Positions 1 through 9,940 of a stretch of DNA of 64,000 nucleotides are shown here, one piece after another; positions within the stretch are counted from its first letter, which is position 1; every line of letters begins with the position of its first letter. Under the pieces are notes generated by a model, which saw only the letters and a program-made list of their open reading frames with translations, was not told the origin of the DNA and made no database searches. Source of the DNA: Flavobacteriaceae bacterium. GTDB lineage: Bacteria > Bacteroidota > Bacteroidia > Flavobacteriales > Flavobacteriaceae. Made by a program: the position numbers and the translations under genes. The stretch spans positions 124,001 through 188,000 of the forward strand of contig JABXHX010000007.1 in NCBI GenBank assembly GCA_013373385.1, in the 5' to 3' direction.

Positions 1-663
1 GGAACCAATTTTGTAGAAAAAAAATTAGGGCTACACCATTCATTTCCTACAACGCAAATTGAGCATTACGATCATATAGCTTCTCTATTTGATGCCATGA
101 AACGTATCAACACCATCATTTTAGATTTAGATAAAGATATATGGACTTATGTTGCAATGGATTATTTTAAACAGAAAATTAAAGCTGGAGAAATTGGTTC
201 TTCTGCAATGCCACATAAAGTAAATCCAATTGACTTTGAAAACTCTGAAGGAAATTTAGGAATTGCGAACGCCATTTTTGAGCATTTAGCTGCCAAACTA
301 CCAATCTCGAGAATGCAACGTGATTTAACTGATAGTACAGTTTTACGTAATGTTGGTGTTCCATTCGGACATACTATCATTGGTTTTGCTTCTACATTAA
401 AAGGGTTGAATAAATTACTATTAAACCAAGAACAATTTGACAAAGATTTAGAAAATAATTGGGCAGTAGTAGCAGAAGCTATTCAAACCATTTTGCGTAG
501 AGAAGGCTATCCAAATCCGTACGAAGCTTTAAAAGGATTGACAAGAACCAATGAAAAAATCACACAGCAATCTATTGCTAATTTTATTGATACGCTTGAG
601 GTGTCTGATGCAATAAAAGCTGAATTGAAAGTAATAACACCAGCTAATTTTACAGGAATTTAA
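1..663 (+). CDS. purB: Adenylosuccinate lyase (C-terminal part, 5' end outside window)
   Basis: Adenylosuccinate lyase removes fumarate from SAICAR and from adenylosuccinate in purine synthesis. The frame is open from base 1, so only about the last 220 residues are present and the ATG at 97 is internal. The fumarase/aspartase superfamily signature GSSAMPHKVNP is encoded at 196-228; its Ser-rich loop carries the catalytic base in this family. It is followed by the FENSEGN segment typical of PurB rather than argininosuccinate lyase. The stop codon overlaps the ATG of the next gene by one base (TAATG), which suggests translational coupling. Function is certain at family level; the missing N-terminus cannot be judged. 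Confidence 0.96.
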   Translation, partial: GTNFVEKKLGLHHSFPTTQIEHYDHIASLFDAMKRINTIILDLDKDIWTYVAMDYFKQKIKAGEIGSSAMPHKVNPIDFENSEGNLGIANAIFEHLAAKLPISRMQRDLTDSTVLRNVGVPFGHTIIGFASTLKGLNKLLLNQEQFDKDLENNWAVVAEAIQTILRREGYPNPYEALKGLTRTNEKITQQSIANFIDTLEVSDAIKAELKVITPANFTGI

Positions 664-1037
664 TGAAAAAAATTGGTTTTGTACTTTTTACGATTCTGTT
701 AATTACATCTTGTAAAAATACTCCTATTGTAGACAACAACAATCAGTTTAAAACAGGTGTATTTGAAATTCCTGCAGGTAAAAATTTTGTTAAAGAGATT
801 ATTATCAGAAAAGATAGTATACAAATAAGTAAATACGAAGATCATGTAGATACATTATCTATAAAGTGGAAAAACAACTTCTCTTATACTTTAAGATATA
901 TTAATCCTAAAAATGAAATGCAAAAAGATCCAATGTTTGTACAAATCAATAAAATTTACAAGGACTCTTATGATTTTACTGTCAAAATTGGATTTTCAAA
1001 CTTTTCTACCAAAGGAACAATTTATAAAGTTAAATAG
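663..1037 (+). CDS. Small predicted lipoprotein, function unknown
   Basis: A 124-residue protein with a short signal peptide ending in the lipobox ITSC (Cys17) followed by Lys, so it should be lipidated and kept in the envelope. The rest is predicted to be mostly beta (alternating hydrophobic and polar residues, no membrane segment). I do not recognise a named family. It starts in the purB stop codon and ends two bases before terC, so it is probably co-transcribed with both; nothing in the sequence links it to either function. Confidence 0.8.
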   Translation: MKKIGFVLFTILLITSCKNTPIVDNNNQFKTGVFEIPAGKNFVKEIIIRKDSIQISKYEDHVDTLSIKWKNNFSYTLRYINPKNEMQKDPMFVQINKIYKDSYDFTVKIGFSNFSTKGTIYKVK

Positions 1038-1039
1038 CT

Positions 1040-1807
1040 ATGGAAATCTTTACACAAATAGATACTTGGGTTGCTTTGTTAACCTTAACTTTTTTAGAAA
1101 TAGTATTAGGTATAGATAATATTATTTTTATTTCTATTTCAACAAATAAATTACCTAAAAATCAACAGAAAAAAGCTACAAATTTAGGTTTGTTACTTGC
1201 CATGATTTTTAGAATTATATTGTTGTTGGGGGTTTCTTATTTAATTGCCATGAAAGATCCTTTTACTACACTTAATTACTCTTGGCTAACAACAGAAATA
1301 ACTGGACAAAGTGTTATTTTAATTTTAGGAGGTATCTTTTTACTGTATAAAAGCACCAGAGAAATACATCATAAAGTAGAAGGGGTAGCAGAAACAGAAA
1401 CTTCTACTGTAAAAAAAGTTACCACAACTTTTACTAAAGTAATTATACAAATAGTTCTAATTGATATTGTTTTTTCTTTTGATTCAGTTTTAACTGCTGT
1501 TGGAATGACTAATGGAACTGAAGGAGCTCTAACTATTATGATTATTGCTGTAGTAATTTCTATGCTTATTATGATGCTATTTGCTAACCCTGTAGGAAGG
1601 TTTGTAAACAAACACCCAACAGTACAAATGTTGGCCTTGTCATTTTTAATTTTAATTGGATTTATGTTAATTACAGAAGGTGCTCATTTGGCAAATACTG
1701 TAATTTTTAAACAGCAAATAGGGGCAATTCCAAAAGGATATTTGTATTTTGCCATCGCTTTTTCTTTAGGAGTAGAAGCGTTGAATATGAAAGTTAGAAA
1801 AAAATAG
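1040..1807 (+). CDS. TerC family integral membrane protein
   Basis: A 255-residue polytopic membrane protein with about seven hydrophobic helices. Two half-repeats carry the family's acidic membrane motifs: LEIVLGIDNIIF (residues 19-30, with E20 and D26) and DIVFSFDSVLTA (142-153, with D142 and D148). TerC-family proteins are associated with metal ion (notably manganese) export or with metalation of secreted proteins; tellurite resistance is the historical name. A charged cytoplasmic loop lies at about 105-130. It follows the lipoprotein gene by two bases. The following small His/Cys-rich ORF and TonB receptor suggest a local metal theme, which is inference. Confidence 0.93.
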   Translation: MEIFTQIDTWVALLTLTFLEIVLGIDNIIFISISTNKLPKNQQKKATNLGLLLAMIFRIILLLGVSYLIAMKDPFTTLNYSWLTTEITGQSVILILGGIFLLYKSTREIHHKVEGVAETETSTVKKVTTTFTKVIIQIVLIDIVFSFDSVLTAVGMTNGTEGALTIMIIAVVISMLIMMLFANPVGRFVNKHPTVQMLALSFLILIGFMLITEGAHLANTVIFKQQIGAIPKGYLYFAIAFSLGVEALNMKVRKK

Positions 1808-2135
1808 ATCTATCAAACAGCTACAAAAACATATCACTCTTTTAAGTATCCTGTTATTATTAGCTCCATCAATAATACAGTTACATCATGCTTTAGAAGA
1901 AGGTCACGAACACACAGTTTGTGTTTCTAAAACAGAGAAGCACGTACACGAAAAGGAGTTTGATTGTTCTTTTTTACATAACCAATTACAGCCAGCTAAT
2001 ATAGATTTTCCTTCTATCTACGCTGTAATTCCACAACATTTTTATACTACTACAATTTATATCAAACCTCAAATTGTAGCTACTCGTGTTGTACAGAAAA
2101 AGAATCCAAGAGGTCCCCCATTTTTTATTGTTTAA
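1791..2135 (+). CDS. Small secreted His/Cys-rich protein; no canonical start codon visible
   Basis: Between terC and the TonB receptor a frame is open from 1791 (after TGA at 1788-1790) to TAA at 2133-2135. It encodes a signal-peptide-like stretch (HITLLSILLLLAPSIIQ), then a His/Cys-rich segment (HHALEEGHEHTVC, KHVHEKEFDCSFLH) and a C-terminus ending NPRGPPFFIV. The composition, position and RGPP tail look like a real flavobacterial gene family placed before a TonB receptor. There is no ATG, GTG or TTG before the signal peptide; the frame opens inside the end of terC. Initiation at a rare codon (AUC/AUA-type), a frameshift on the seven-A run that ends terC, or a sequencing error are the options. 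Boundaries given are those of the open frame. Confidence 0.55.
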   Translation, partial: KLEKNRSIKQLQKHITLLSILLLLAPSIIQLHHALEEGHEHTVCVSKTEKHVHEKEFDCSFLHNQLQPANIDFPSIYAVIPQHFYTTTIYIKPQIVATRVVQKKNPRGPPFFIV

Positions 2136-2194
2136 CTACCTATTTGGTCAATTTTATTGACACCTTTCTTAATACAACAATAAAACATTACAAA

Positions 2195-4435
2195 ATGAAA
2201 AATTTTATAACTATCCTGCTATTAGTAGGGTGTGTTACAGTTTCTGCACAAAATAGTTTATCAGGAAAAGTAACAGACAATAACAATAATCCGTTATTAG
2301 GCGTAGATGTTTATAGCACAGAGCTTCATAAAGGTACCATTACCAATGAAAACGGAACATATACTTTAAATAATTTACCAAATGGTAAATTAAAAATTTC
2401 ATTCTCGTTTTTAGGATACAAAACTCAGACAAAAACGGTTGAATTCAACTCAGAAAACAAAATCTTAGACATCGTCTTACAAGAGTCTGTTTTTACAATT
2501 GATGAAGTAATCATCTCTACTCCATTTAACAAATTACAATCAGAAAATGTAATGAAAGTAGAGCGTTTAACTACTGCATCAATCAAAAAAACAGGAGCAC
2601 CGACATTGATTTCTGGCTTAGAAAAAATAGCTGGATTTTCACAGATTGCTACAGGAACCTCTATTGGAAAGCCTGTAATTAGAGGTTTAAGCGGCAACAG
2701 AGTGTTGGTCTATGCACAAGGAGTACGCTTAGAAAATCAACAATTTGGAGACGAACACGGCTTAGGTCTCAATGACAACGGAATAGAAAGTGCCGAAATA
2801 ATAAAAGGCCCCGCCTCTCTTCTTTATGGTTCAGATGCGTTGGGAGGTGTTCTATTTTTAAACCCAGAAAGGTTTGCTTGGGTAAACACCTCTACTACGA
2901 GTGTTAACTATCAGTACTATGGCAATACCTTAGGAAGCAACACTTCTGTAGGCTATAAAGCATCGTCTTCTAAATGGAGATTTTTATCTAGATTTAGCAC
3001 AAATCTACATGCTGATTATAAAACTCCAGATAACAAAAGAGTTACCAATACACGCTTTAAAGAACAAGATATAAAGCTTGGTTTAGGCTACAACTCTAAA
3101 AACTATAGCAGTGATTTTAGATACAATGCCAACAATACTACCTTAGGATTAACAGAAGGTATTGGTAACCAAACAACAACTAAATCTCCAGAAGAGCCAA
3201 ATCAAAAAATAAACAATCAAATTTTTAGTTTACACAATCATTTCTTCTTTGGAAAATCAAAACTAGATGTAGATTTAGGGTATATTTTTAACGACAGAAA
3301 AGAGTTTGAAGAACATGAAGCTGGTGAAGTACACCACGATGATGAAGAGGCTGCCTTACATTTAAAACTAAAAACCTTTAATTACAATCTTAAATACCAT
3401 TTTCCAACTTTTAAAAATGGGATTGAGAGTATTTTGGGGATGCAAGGAATGAGGCAATCTAATAAAAATTTTGGTGAAGAAATATTGATTCCGAATGCTA
3501 CTATTAGTGATTTTGGAGTTTTCTATACGCTAAACAAAGAATGGGATAATTCTTCTATACAAGCTGGAATTAGATTTGATACTCGAGATTTAAATACTGA
3601 AAAACACGTTGTTGTTCATGACGGAGATACACATGTATTTAATCCTTTAGATAAAACATACAATAGCTTTACAGCGTCTTTAGGCTATCGATTTAAACTT
3701 TTTAATACTATAATAACTAGAGTAAATACCGCTAGCGGATTTAGGGCACCTAATTTAGCTGAATTATCATCCAATGGTGTACACCATGGCACCAATAGAT
3801 TTGAGGTTGGAAACGAATACTTAAAAAATGAAAAAAACACACAAATAGATCTAGCTTTAGAATACAAAACTGATCATGTCGAGTTGTTTGGAAATGCTTT
3901 TTACAATCATTTAAACGATTATATCTATTTATCACCAACAGGAAAAGTTGAAGACGGTGCTCCTGTTTTTAAATACCAACAACACAATGCCAAATTGTAT
4001 GGTGGTGAGTTTGGTTTTCATCTACATCCACACCCGATTGATTGGCTGCATTTAGAAAGTAGTTTTGAAATGGTTATTGGAAAACAACAAAACGGAAACT
4101 ATTTACCTTTAATTCCTGCCAATACTTTTAAAAACACTATTAGAACTGAGTTCAACATTGCTAAATGGTTGAAAAACGGTTATAGTAATTTTACAATTAC
4201 TTCTGCCATGAAACAAAGCAATGTTGGTCAATTTGAAACAGCAACAAGTGGGTATCATTTGGTTTCTTTAGGTTTAGGCGGAAAAATTGCCGTTAACTCA
4301 TTAGAATTCAACACAAGTATCTCTATAAACAATATTTTTGACACAAAGTATATACATCATTTATCAAGATTAAAATCTGATGGTATATTAAATATGGGAA
4401 GAAATATTGTAGTAGGAATTGATTTTAAGTTTTAA
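2195..4435 (+). CDS. TonB-dependent receptor, probably for a metal ion (ZnuD-like)
   Basis: A 746-residue outer-membrane receptor. The ATG at 2195 gives a proper signal peptide ending VSAQ; an in-frame upstream start at 2144 would only add 17 residues. Residues about 20-105 form a carboxypeptidase-D regulatory-like (CarboxypepD_reg) domain (GKVTDNNNNPLLGVDV). The plug follows, with KPVIRGLSGNRVLV and the DEHG segment, then a 22-strand barrel ending in a Phe-terminated strand (GIDFKF). A His/Glu-rich external loop (EEHEAGEVHHDDEE) and the plug wording resemble zinc or copper receptors of the ZnuD kind. The preceding His/Cys-rich small protein supports metal uptake; the exact metal is not shown. 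Confidence 0.9.
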   Translation: MKNFITILLLVGCVTVSAQNSLSGKVTDNNNNPLLGVDVYSTELHKGTITNENGTYTLNNLPNGKLKISFSFLGYKTQTKTVEFNSENKILDIVLQESVFTIDEVIISTPFNKLQSENVMKVERLTTASIKKTGAPTLISGLEKIAGFSQIATGTSIGKPVIRGLSGNRVLVYAQGVRLENQQFGDEHGLGLNDNGIESAEIIKGPASLLYGSDALGGVLFLNPERFAWVNTSTTSVNYQYYGNTLGSNTSVGYKASSSKWRFLSRFSTNLHADYKTPDNKRVTNTRFKEQDIKLGLGYNSKNYSSDFRYNANNTTLGLTEGIGNQTTTKSPEEPNQKINNQIFSLHNHFFFGKSKLDVDLGYIFNDRKEFEEHEAGEVHHDDEEAALHLKLKTFNYNLKYHFPTFKNGIESILGMQGMRQSNKNFGEEILIPNATISDFGVFYTLNKEWDNSSIQAGIRFDTRDLNTEKHVVVHDGDTHVFNPLDKTYNSFTASLGYRFKLFNTIITRVNTASGFRAPNLAELSSNGVHHGTNRFEVGNEYLKNEKNTQIDLALEYKTDHVELFGNAFYNHLNDYIYLSPTGKVEDGAPVFKYQQHNAKLYGGEFGFHLHPHPIDWLHLESSFEMVIGKQQNGNYLPLIPANTFKNTIRTEFNIAKWLKNGYSNFTITSAMKQSNVGQFETATSGYHLVSLGLGGKIAVNSLEFNTSISINNIFDTKYIHHLSRLKSDGILNMGRNIVVGIDFKF

Positions 4436-4474
4436 AAAAACAGCTTTAAAGCCTAAAAAGTACCTCAATCAAAT

Positions 4475-4515
4475 AAATACCTCCACTATGTGTTACATTT
4501 TGGAGGTATTTTTTT
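4475..4515 (+). terminator. Rho-independent terminator after the TonB receptor
   Basis: An 11-bp perfect inverted repeat (AAATACCTCCA at 4475-4485 and TGGAGGTATTT at 4501-4511) encloses a 15-base loop and is followed by a T run. It ends the terC-TonB receptor transcription unit. Confidence 0.8.
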
Positions 4516-4677
4516 ATCTAAAAACCTATCACTAATACTTGTAAAGTAAAGAAAAATACACAAGATAAATCATAAAAGTTTGAACTAAAAGTAATCAAAC
4601 AATTAACATTTTTAGTTGTTAAAATTTGATTCTAAATTAAAAATCTATAAATTAGCAACAACCCATACATATTATTT

Positions 4678-6348
4678 ATGTCTAATTTTTCCCAAACTAG
4701 AGTCAAGTTAGTTTTTACACTTTCAATTTTAACTACAATAATTACCATAATTTGGTTTTTTGTTGCTAGAACCATTGACTTACCCGAGCTAAGTAATTAT
4801 CTTGGTATTACAGCAATACTATTTACTTTTTCAGCAATCATTTCTATTAAAGGCAGCCTTACAGTTGCAAGAATTCTGTATATGATTGCTTTAAATTTAA
4901 GTGTTTCATTAACCGCATCGTTTATTGGTAAAGGTGGTAGCGTAGAATTTGTATTAATGTTCGCTATTGGATTACCTTTTTTGTTTTTTTCATTTAGAAG
5001 AGAAAAATATTATGTTGGTTTTTTTGCGATTATGCCATGTATACTGTGGATATTATTACACATTACTGACTTTAAGCTATACACAACAAAACAAATGGAT
5101 TATCAGTTAGCAATAGACTCAGTTTATCCTATCTCTGTAATTAGCACTATTGTTTTAGTTACTTTTCAATTGGTTTATTTCTCATACTTAAATGCACGCT
5201 ATTTTTCTAGAATTCATAATAAAAAAGAAGAAGCCATAGAAGCATCAAACGCAAAATCACAGTTTTTAAGCACTATGAGTCATGAAATTAGAACTCCATT
5301 AAATGCTATTATTGGTTTATCTCATATTTTAAATGATTCTAACCCGCGTCCAGACCAAAAGCAGAATTTAGAAGCCTTAAACTACTCTGGCAAAATTTTA
5401 TTAAACCTACTTAACAATGTGTTAGATTTTAGTAAAATGGAATCAACAAGTATAGAATTAGATTTAATACCTATTAATATTGAAGAAGCAGTAAAACAAA
5501 TACAAAAAATACATGAAGCTACCTGCTTAAGAAAGGGAATCACCTTAGATTTAGAAATTGACAAAGACTTACCTTCTGTTTGGTTAGATATAGTTCGTTT
5601 TAACCAAGTAATAAACAATCTTGTTTCTAACGCTATTAAATTTACAGATAAAGGCGGGGTAAAACTAATCATCAAAAAACAATCTGAATCTGACACTAAG
5701 ATTGTACTACATACAGAAATAAAAGATACTGGCATTGGATTATCTGAAGAGCAACAGGAAAAAATATGGGATGCTTTTACACAGGCATCGAGCAATACCA
5801 ATCGTTTGTATGGCGGTACAGGATTGGGGCTTTCTATTGTAAAAAGCATTATTACTGCAATGGATGCCGACATAAAAATTGAAAGTACTGTAGGTATAGG
5901 AAGTCGCTTTTATTTTGATTTAGAATTAGAAACCTGCTCTAAAAATGATTTAGAAAATCAAACACTAGAAAAAAACCATAATTTTAAAGGCAAAAAAGTT
6001 TTACTAGTAGAAGACAACCTAATAAATGTTATGGTTGGTAGACAGATCTTAGAAAAAGCTCAGTTAATAGTTGATGTTGCTAACGATGGTAAAGTTGGAG
6101 TTGACATGGTAAAAAAGAATACTTATGATGCTGTTTTAATGGATATCCAAATGCCTGTAATGGATGGGTATACTGCTTCTTTAGAAATTAGAAAGTTTAA
6201 TACAGACATTCCTATCATAGCGCTTTCTGCATCTGTTTTTGTAGAAGTAAAAAATAAAATCCAAGAAAGTGGTATGGATGGTTTTATTTACAAGCCTTTT
6301 GAACCAAAAGATCTTCTAGATAAAATAGAAGAGTTGATTAACCGATAA
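4678..6348 (+). CDS. Membrane hybrid histidine kinase / response regulator
   Basis: A 556-residue sensor. Residues 1-185 hold about six hydrophobic helices with no recognisable extracellular ligand domain. A HisKA domain follows ([19 protein letters not shown], phospho-acceptor H202), then an HATPase_c domain with N box, DTGIGL and [10 protein letters not shown] motifs (to about 415), then a C-terminal receiver with acceptor D489 in [11 protein letters not shown] and the conserved Lys in YKPFEP. No HTH output domain is present, so signal must leave through an unlinked phosphotransfer partner or act on a partner. The second kinase begins 15 bases downstream and is probably co-transcribed. The ATG at 4678 is preceded by an AT-rich leader without Shine-Dalgarno. 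Confidence 0.94.
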   Translation: MSNFSQTRVKLVFTLSILTTIITIIWFFVARTIDLPELSNYLGITAILFTFSAIISIKGSLTVARILYMIALNLSVSLTASFIGKGGSVEFVLMFAIGLPFLFFSFRREKYYVGFFAIMPCILWILLHITDFKLYTTKQMDYQLAIDSVYPISVISTIVLVTFQLVYFSYLNARYFSRIHNKKEEAIEASNAKSQFLSTMSHEIRTPLNAIIGLSHILNDSNPRPDQKQNLEALNYSGKILLNLLNNVLDFSKMESTSIELDLIPINIEEAVKQIQKIHEATCLRKGITLDLEIDKDLPSVWLDIVRFNQVINNLVSNAIKFTDKGGVKLIIKKQSESDTKIVLHTEIKDTGIGLSEEQQEKIWDAFTQASSNTNRLYGGTGLGLSIVKSIITAMDADIKIESTVGIGSRFYFDLELETCSKNDLENQTLEKNHNFKGKKVLLVEDNLINVMVGRQILEKAQLIVDVANDGKVGVDMVKKNTYDAVLMDIQMPVMDGYTASLEIRKFNTDIPIIALSASVFVEVKNKIQESGMDGFIYKPFEPKDLLDKIEELINR

Positions 6349-6363
6349 GTAGCACCACTGTTT

Positions 6364-7275
6364 ATGAAAAAAATTGATAGGTTATATAATCCTTTTTTTG
6401 TTACACTTTTTTCTTTAATTGTTTCTTTAGCAATCTATTCGCTTATTGCTTTCTCATTTAAACTAGAAGATGTTGTTATAGGCCTAATTATATCCGCAAT
6501 AATTCCCATTGCTGTTGCTTTTCCTGTTTCAACAGTTATGATTAAATATCATAAAAAAATACATGCACAAAAAATTAAACTTGCAGAACTAGACTCAATC
6601 AATAAAAAATTATTTTCAATAATAGCACACGATATAAAGAACCCAATTCATACTTTAAAAGGAATGGTAGACTTGCTAACAGGCAACCATTTGAGTATAG
6701 ATGAAGCTAAAGAGCATCTCGTTTCATTGTCTAAAAGATTAGACAGTGTTTTAAATTTTCTTGAAGAGCTTTTAGACTGGTCTAAACGTCAAACACAAAA
6801 AGATACTGTTGTTCATCTTCTTTTTAATTGTGAAGAAGTAATACATTCAGTTACAAATTTACTTGATAAAGAAAGAGTACAAAAAAGCATTCACTTAACA
6901 CTAGAAAATATAAAGCAAACTATTTTTACCGATAAAGATATGTATGCTTTTCTAGTTAGAAATCTTTATAGCAATGCCTTAAAATTTACTCCAGAAAATG
7001 GAAGTATCAAGATTTCTACAGCAACAAAAAAAAATCAGCATTTAACTATAATAGAAGATTCTGGTGTTGGTATATCTAAAGAAGATCTTGATAAAATATT
7101 AGATAAAAATAAATGGTTTACCCAAAAAGGAACCTCTAATGAATTGGGTACTGGATTCGGTATAAATACCTGTATGAATTATCTTCAAGGCATTAATGGC
7201 GAATTGTTTATTGAAAGCTCGTTAGGAAACGGAACAAAAATAACCATTGCAATTCCACAAAAAAGCCCTAATTAA
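6364..7275 (+). CDS. Sensor histidine kinase (short, two membrane helices)
   Basis: A 303-residue kinase with two N-terminal membrane helices (about 13-35 and 38-60) separated by almost no periplasmic loop, a short coil, a HisKA domain (FSIIAHDIKNPIHTLKGM, acceptor H89) and an HATPase_c domain with EDSGVGIS and GTGFGINTC in place of the usual GLGLS box. Such minimal sensors usually read a membrane or cytoplasmic cue. It has no receiver. It follows the hybrid kinase by 15 bases, so the pair may work together, but no DNA-binding response regulator is nearby. The ATP-lid sequence is slightly degenerate but all nucleotide-binding motifs are there. Confidence 0.92.
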   Translation: MKKIDRLYNPFFVTLFSLIVSLAIYSLIAFSFKLEDVVIGLIISAIIPIAVAFPVSTVMIKYHKKIHAQKIKLAELDSINKKLFSIIAHDIKNPIHTLKGMVDLLTGNHLSIDEAKEHLVSLSKRLDSVLNFLEELLDWSKRQTQKDTVVHLLFNCEEVIHSVTNLLDKERVQKSIHLTLENIKQTIFTDKDMYAFLVRNLYSNALKFTPENGSIKISTATKKNQHLTIIEDSGVGISKEDLDKILDKNKWFTQKGTSNELGTGFGINTCMNYLQGINGELFIESSLGNGTKITIAIPQKSPN

Positions 7276-7302
7276 AAAAATTGAAACTCGTACATTTGCG
7301 TT

Positions 7303-7980
7303 ATGCGAATAGATATTATTACAGTTTCACCTGAATTAATTCAGAGTCCGTTTGAGCACTCAATCATTAAAAGAGCACGTGAAAAAAAATTGGTTGATGT
7401 ACACTTTCACAACTTAAGAGACTATGGTCTAGGTAACTATAAACAAATTGACGACACCCAATTTGGCGGTGGTGCTGGTATGGTATTAATGTTAGAACCT
7501 ATTGATGCATGTATTTCTAAGTTAAAAGCAGAGCGTAATTACGATGAAATTATCTACATGACACCAGATGCAAAAACGCTTAACCAAACAACTGCAAATA
7601 CGCTCTCTTTAAAAGAAAACATACTTATTTTAACTGGACATTACAAAGGTGTAGACCAACGTGTTCGCGATTTATTTATTACCAAAGAAATCTCTATTGG
7701 AGATTATGTTTTAAGTGGAGGTGAATTGGCTGCTGCTGTTTTGTGTGATGCAGTTATTCGATTAATACCTGGTGTTTTAGGTGATGAAACCTCTGCTCTC
7801 ACGGATTCTTTTCAAGACAATTTACTGTCTCCTCCAGTTTATACAAGACCTGCAGACTATAAAGGGAATAAAGTACCAGAGGTATTATTGTCAGGGAATT
7901 TTCCGAAAATAGATGCTTGGCGTACAGAAAAAGCTTACGAACGAACACAACAAATAAGACCTGATTTATTAGATGAATAA
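7303..7980 (+). CDS. trmD: tRNA (guanine-37-N1)-methyltransferase
   Basis: TrmD methylates G37 next to the anticodon of tRNAs reading CNN codons and so prevents frameshifting. At 225 residues it has the usual length. The SPOUT trefoil-knot motifs are clear: [14 protein letters not shown] and [16 protein letters not shown], which hold S-adenosylmethionine. The box TACATTTG at 7291-7298 lies just upstream of the ATG and fits a Bacteroidota -7 element, suggesting a very short leader. The stop overlaps the start of the next gene by eight bases. Confidence 0.97.
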   Translation: MRIDIITVSPELIQSPFEHSIIKRAREKKLVDVHFHNLRDYGLGNYKQIDDTQFGGGAGMVLMLEPIDACISKLKAERNYDEIIYMTPDAKTLNQTTANTLSLKENILILTGHYKGVDQRVRDLFITKEISIGDYVLSGGELAAAVLCDAVIRLIPGVLGDETSALTDSFQDNLLSPPVYTRPADYKGNKVPEVLLSGNFPKIDAWRTEKAYERTQQIRPDLLDE

Positions 7981-9451
7981 GCTAAAAGAAATCTTACAGA
8001 AATACCCAGCTTTAGCAATTGTATTAGGTTTTCAATTGTTTCGTTTTTTATTACTACCGTTTATGGGCTTAATGCCTCAAGATGCCTATTATCATTTTTA
8101 TGGCGAAAATTTATCGCTCTCGTATTTTGATCATCCAGGAATGATTGGTTATATTTTAAGAGGTTTCACAACAGTTTTTGGCAAAACTGTGTATGTAGTA
8201 AAATTTGCCGATTTTGTGGTTACATCAATAACATTACTAAGTTTTTACAAATTAGCATTACTCTTTTTATCGAAAGCAAAAGCATTAAGAGCATTTGTAT
8301 TAATCAGTTCAACTATTTGCTTCTCAATTTTATCATTCAATTCTACACCAGATGTACCATTATTATTGTTCTGGACATTGAGTTTAATTAGCTTATACAA
8401 AGCAATTTTTCAGCAAAAAAAATGGCATTGGATTTTTGCAGGAATTTTAATAGGACTCGCTTTTAACAGTAAATATACTGCACTGTTTCTTCAAATAGGA
8501 TTGCTTGGTTTTTTAGCATTTTCTAATCAATATAGAAAATTAATATTTTCTCCTTGGCTGTGGCTTTGTCTTATTATTTCGGTATTGGTTACATTTCCTG
8601 TTTGGTGGTGGAATTACCAACACGATTTTGCTTCGTTTGCTTTTCAATCATCAAGTAGAACAAGCGATATTTCTAAGTTTCAACTTTCACCAAATTATTT
8701 TTTTGGTGCTATCGGACATCAACTTGTATTGCTATTACCTATTTTGTTTACTGTTTTTATTACATTCACATTTAAGTTTATAAAAAAAGCACTATTTAAA
8801 TTTAAACTTCCTAAAGCTAAAACGTTATTTTTATTAGCATTTTTTGCTCCCACGTTTATCGGATTTTTCTCTTTAACACCTGTTTATTGGGTAAAACTAA
8901 ATTGGATGATGCCCTCGTACATCACTGGGATTATTATTGCAGGAATGTTTATTAGCAAAAAATTAATAAAAGCACAACTAATTATCTCCGTAGTTTTTCA
9001 CCTAGTTATTGCAGCTCAAATACTCTTTTATTTAATTCCTATTAAAAGTGATGACACTTGGATTGGTTGGAAAGAGTTAGCTATAGAAGCAAAAAGCTTA
9101 CAAGAAAAATATCCCAACTCATTTATTTTTTCTGATGATAATTATAAAACATCAGCAGCTTTGAACTTTTTTATGAATGAAAAGGTGTATGCGCAAAATA
9201 TTATTGGAATGCCGGCACTACACTTTGATTATATAGGCGACGATTTAAGTACCTTAAATTCTAAAAACGCTATTTTTATTGATTCTGATAAGCGCTTTAA
9301 AAACAACAATAAAAAACGTGAAATTGATAAAAAACTAACCGCCTACTTTAAAAAAATTACTGAACTAACCCCTATTATTATTAAAAGAAATGGTAAAGAA
9401 GTACGTAAATTTTGGGTATTCTATTGCACTAATTATCAATACAAAAAATAA
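7973..9451 (+). CDS. Glycosyltransferase family 39-like membrane protein
   Basis: A 492-residue polytopic membrane protein of the PMT/ArnT-like GT-C fold (GT39/GT83, PMT_2-like domain). The first loop after helix 1 carries the acidic segment [13 protein letters not shown] followed by [10 protein letters not shown]; the D and E there match the metal/phosphodolichol-binding acidic pair of GT-C enzymes. About ten to twelve membrane helices follow, and a soluble C-terminal domain covers roughly residues 365-492. Such enzymes transfer a sugar from a polyprenyl phosphate carrier to lipid or protein on the periplasmic side; donor and acceptor cannot be told. It starts inside the trmD stop region, so it is translated from the same message. 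Confidence 0.88.
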   Translation: MNKLKEILQKYPALAIVLGFQLFRFLLLPFMGLMPQDAYYHFYGENLSLSYFDHPGMIGYILRGFTTVFGKTVYVVKFADFVVTSITLLSFYKLALLFLSKAKALRAFVLISSTICFSILSFNSTPDVPLLLFWTLSLISLYKAIFQQKKWHWIFAGILIGLAFNSKYTALFLQIGLLGFLAFSNQYRKLIFSPWLWLCLIISVLVTFPVWWWNYQHDFASFAFQSSSRTSDISKFQLSPNYFFGAIGHQLVLLLPILFTVFITFTFKFIKKALFKFKLPKAKTLFLLAFFAPTFIGFFSLTPVYWVKLNWMMPSYITGIIIAGMFISKKLIKAQLIISVVFHLVIAAQILFYLIPIKSDDTWIGWKELAIEAKSLQEKYPNSFIFSDDNYKTSAALNFFMNEKVYAQNIIGMPALHFDYIGDDLSTLNSKNAIFIDSDKRFKNNNKKREIDKKLTAYFKKITELTPIIIKRNGKEVRKFWVFYCTNYQYKK

Positions 9452-9485
9452 TCTTTTTAATTCTTTTTTATCCTAAAATATTTTA

Positions 9486-9564
9486 TAAATTTGCAAACTC
9501 AAAATTAACCTCTGACGAGAATCGTGAATGTTGATAATTGAAAAAACCATAAACTAAATTTAAA
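9486..9564 (+). promoter_or_regulatory. Promoter box and 5' leader of rplS
   Basis: TAAATTTG at 9486-9493 fits the Bacteroidota -7 consensus TAnnTTTG; no clear -33 TTTG is seen. Transcription from here would give a leader of roughly 60 bases before the rplS ATG. It contains the small inverted repeats CTC-TGAC-GAG and ACGA-GAA-TCGT, which are mutually exclusive. Autoregulatory bL19 leaders exist in other bacteria, so this may be a protein-binding leader; the structure seen by eye is weak. Confidence 0.4.
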
Positions 9565-9915
9565 ATGGAATCTTTAGTAAAATTTGTACAAGACGAATTT
9601 GTAACAAAAAACGAATTACCAGAATTTGCAGCTGGAGATACAATTACTGTATACTACGAAATTAAAGAGGGTAACAAAACAAGAACACAGTTTTTTAGAG
9701 GGACTGTAATTCAACGTAAAGGCTCAGGAACTTCAGAAACATTTACAATTAGAAAAATGTCTGGAACTGTTGGTGTAGAGCGTATTTTCCCAATTAACTT
9801 ACCATCAATCCAAAAGATTGAAGTAAACAAAAGAGGTAAAGTTAGAAGAGCTAGAATCTATTACTTTAGAGGTCTTACTGGTAAAAAAGCAAGAATTCAA
9901 GAAAAGAAAAAATAA
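9565..9915 (+). CDS. rplS: 50S ribosomal protein L19 (bL19)
   Basis: A 116-residue protein with the bL19 SH3-like barrel: [16 protein letters not shown], the basic [11 protein letters not shown] loop, [15 protein letters not shown] and the C-terminal [20 protein letters not shown]. It sits at the 30S/50S interface. As in many bacteria it is close to trmD, with a glycosyltransferase gene between them here. It has its own promoter box and a strong terminator follows. Confidence 0.98.
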   Translation: MESLVKFVQDEFVTKNELPEFAAGDTITVYYEIKEGNKTRTQFFRGTVIQRKGSGTSETFTIRKMSGTVGVERIFPINLPSIQKIEVNKRGKVRRARIYYFRGLTGKKARIQEKKK

Positions 9916-9940
9916 TAGTAGCTACTTACAAAACATACTT

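Noticed and set aside
5382..5873. 163-codon minus-strand frame inside the hybrid histidine kinase
   Set aside because: Shadow of the HisKA/HATPase coding sequence; no start context or domain.
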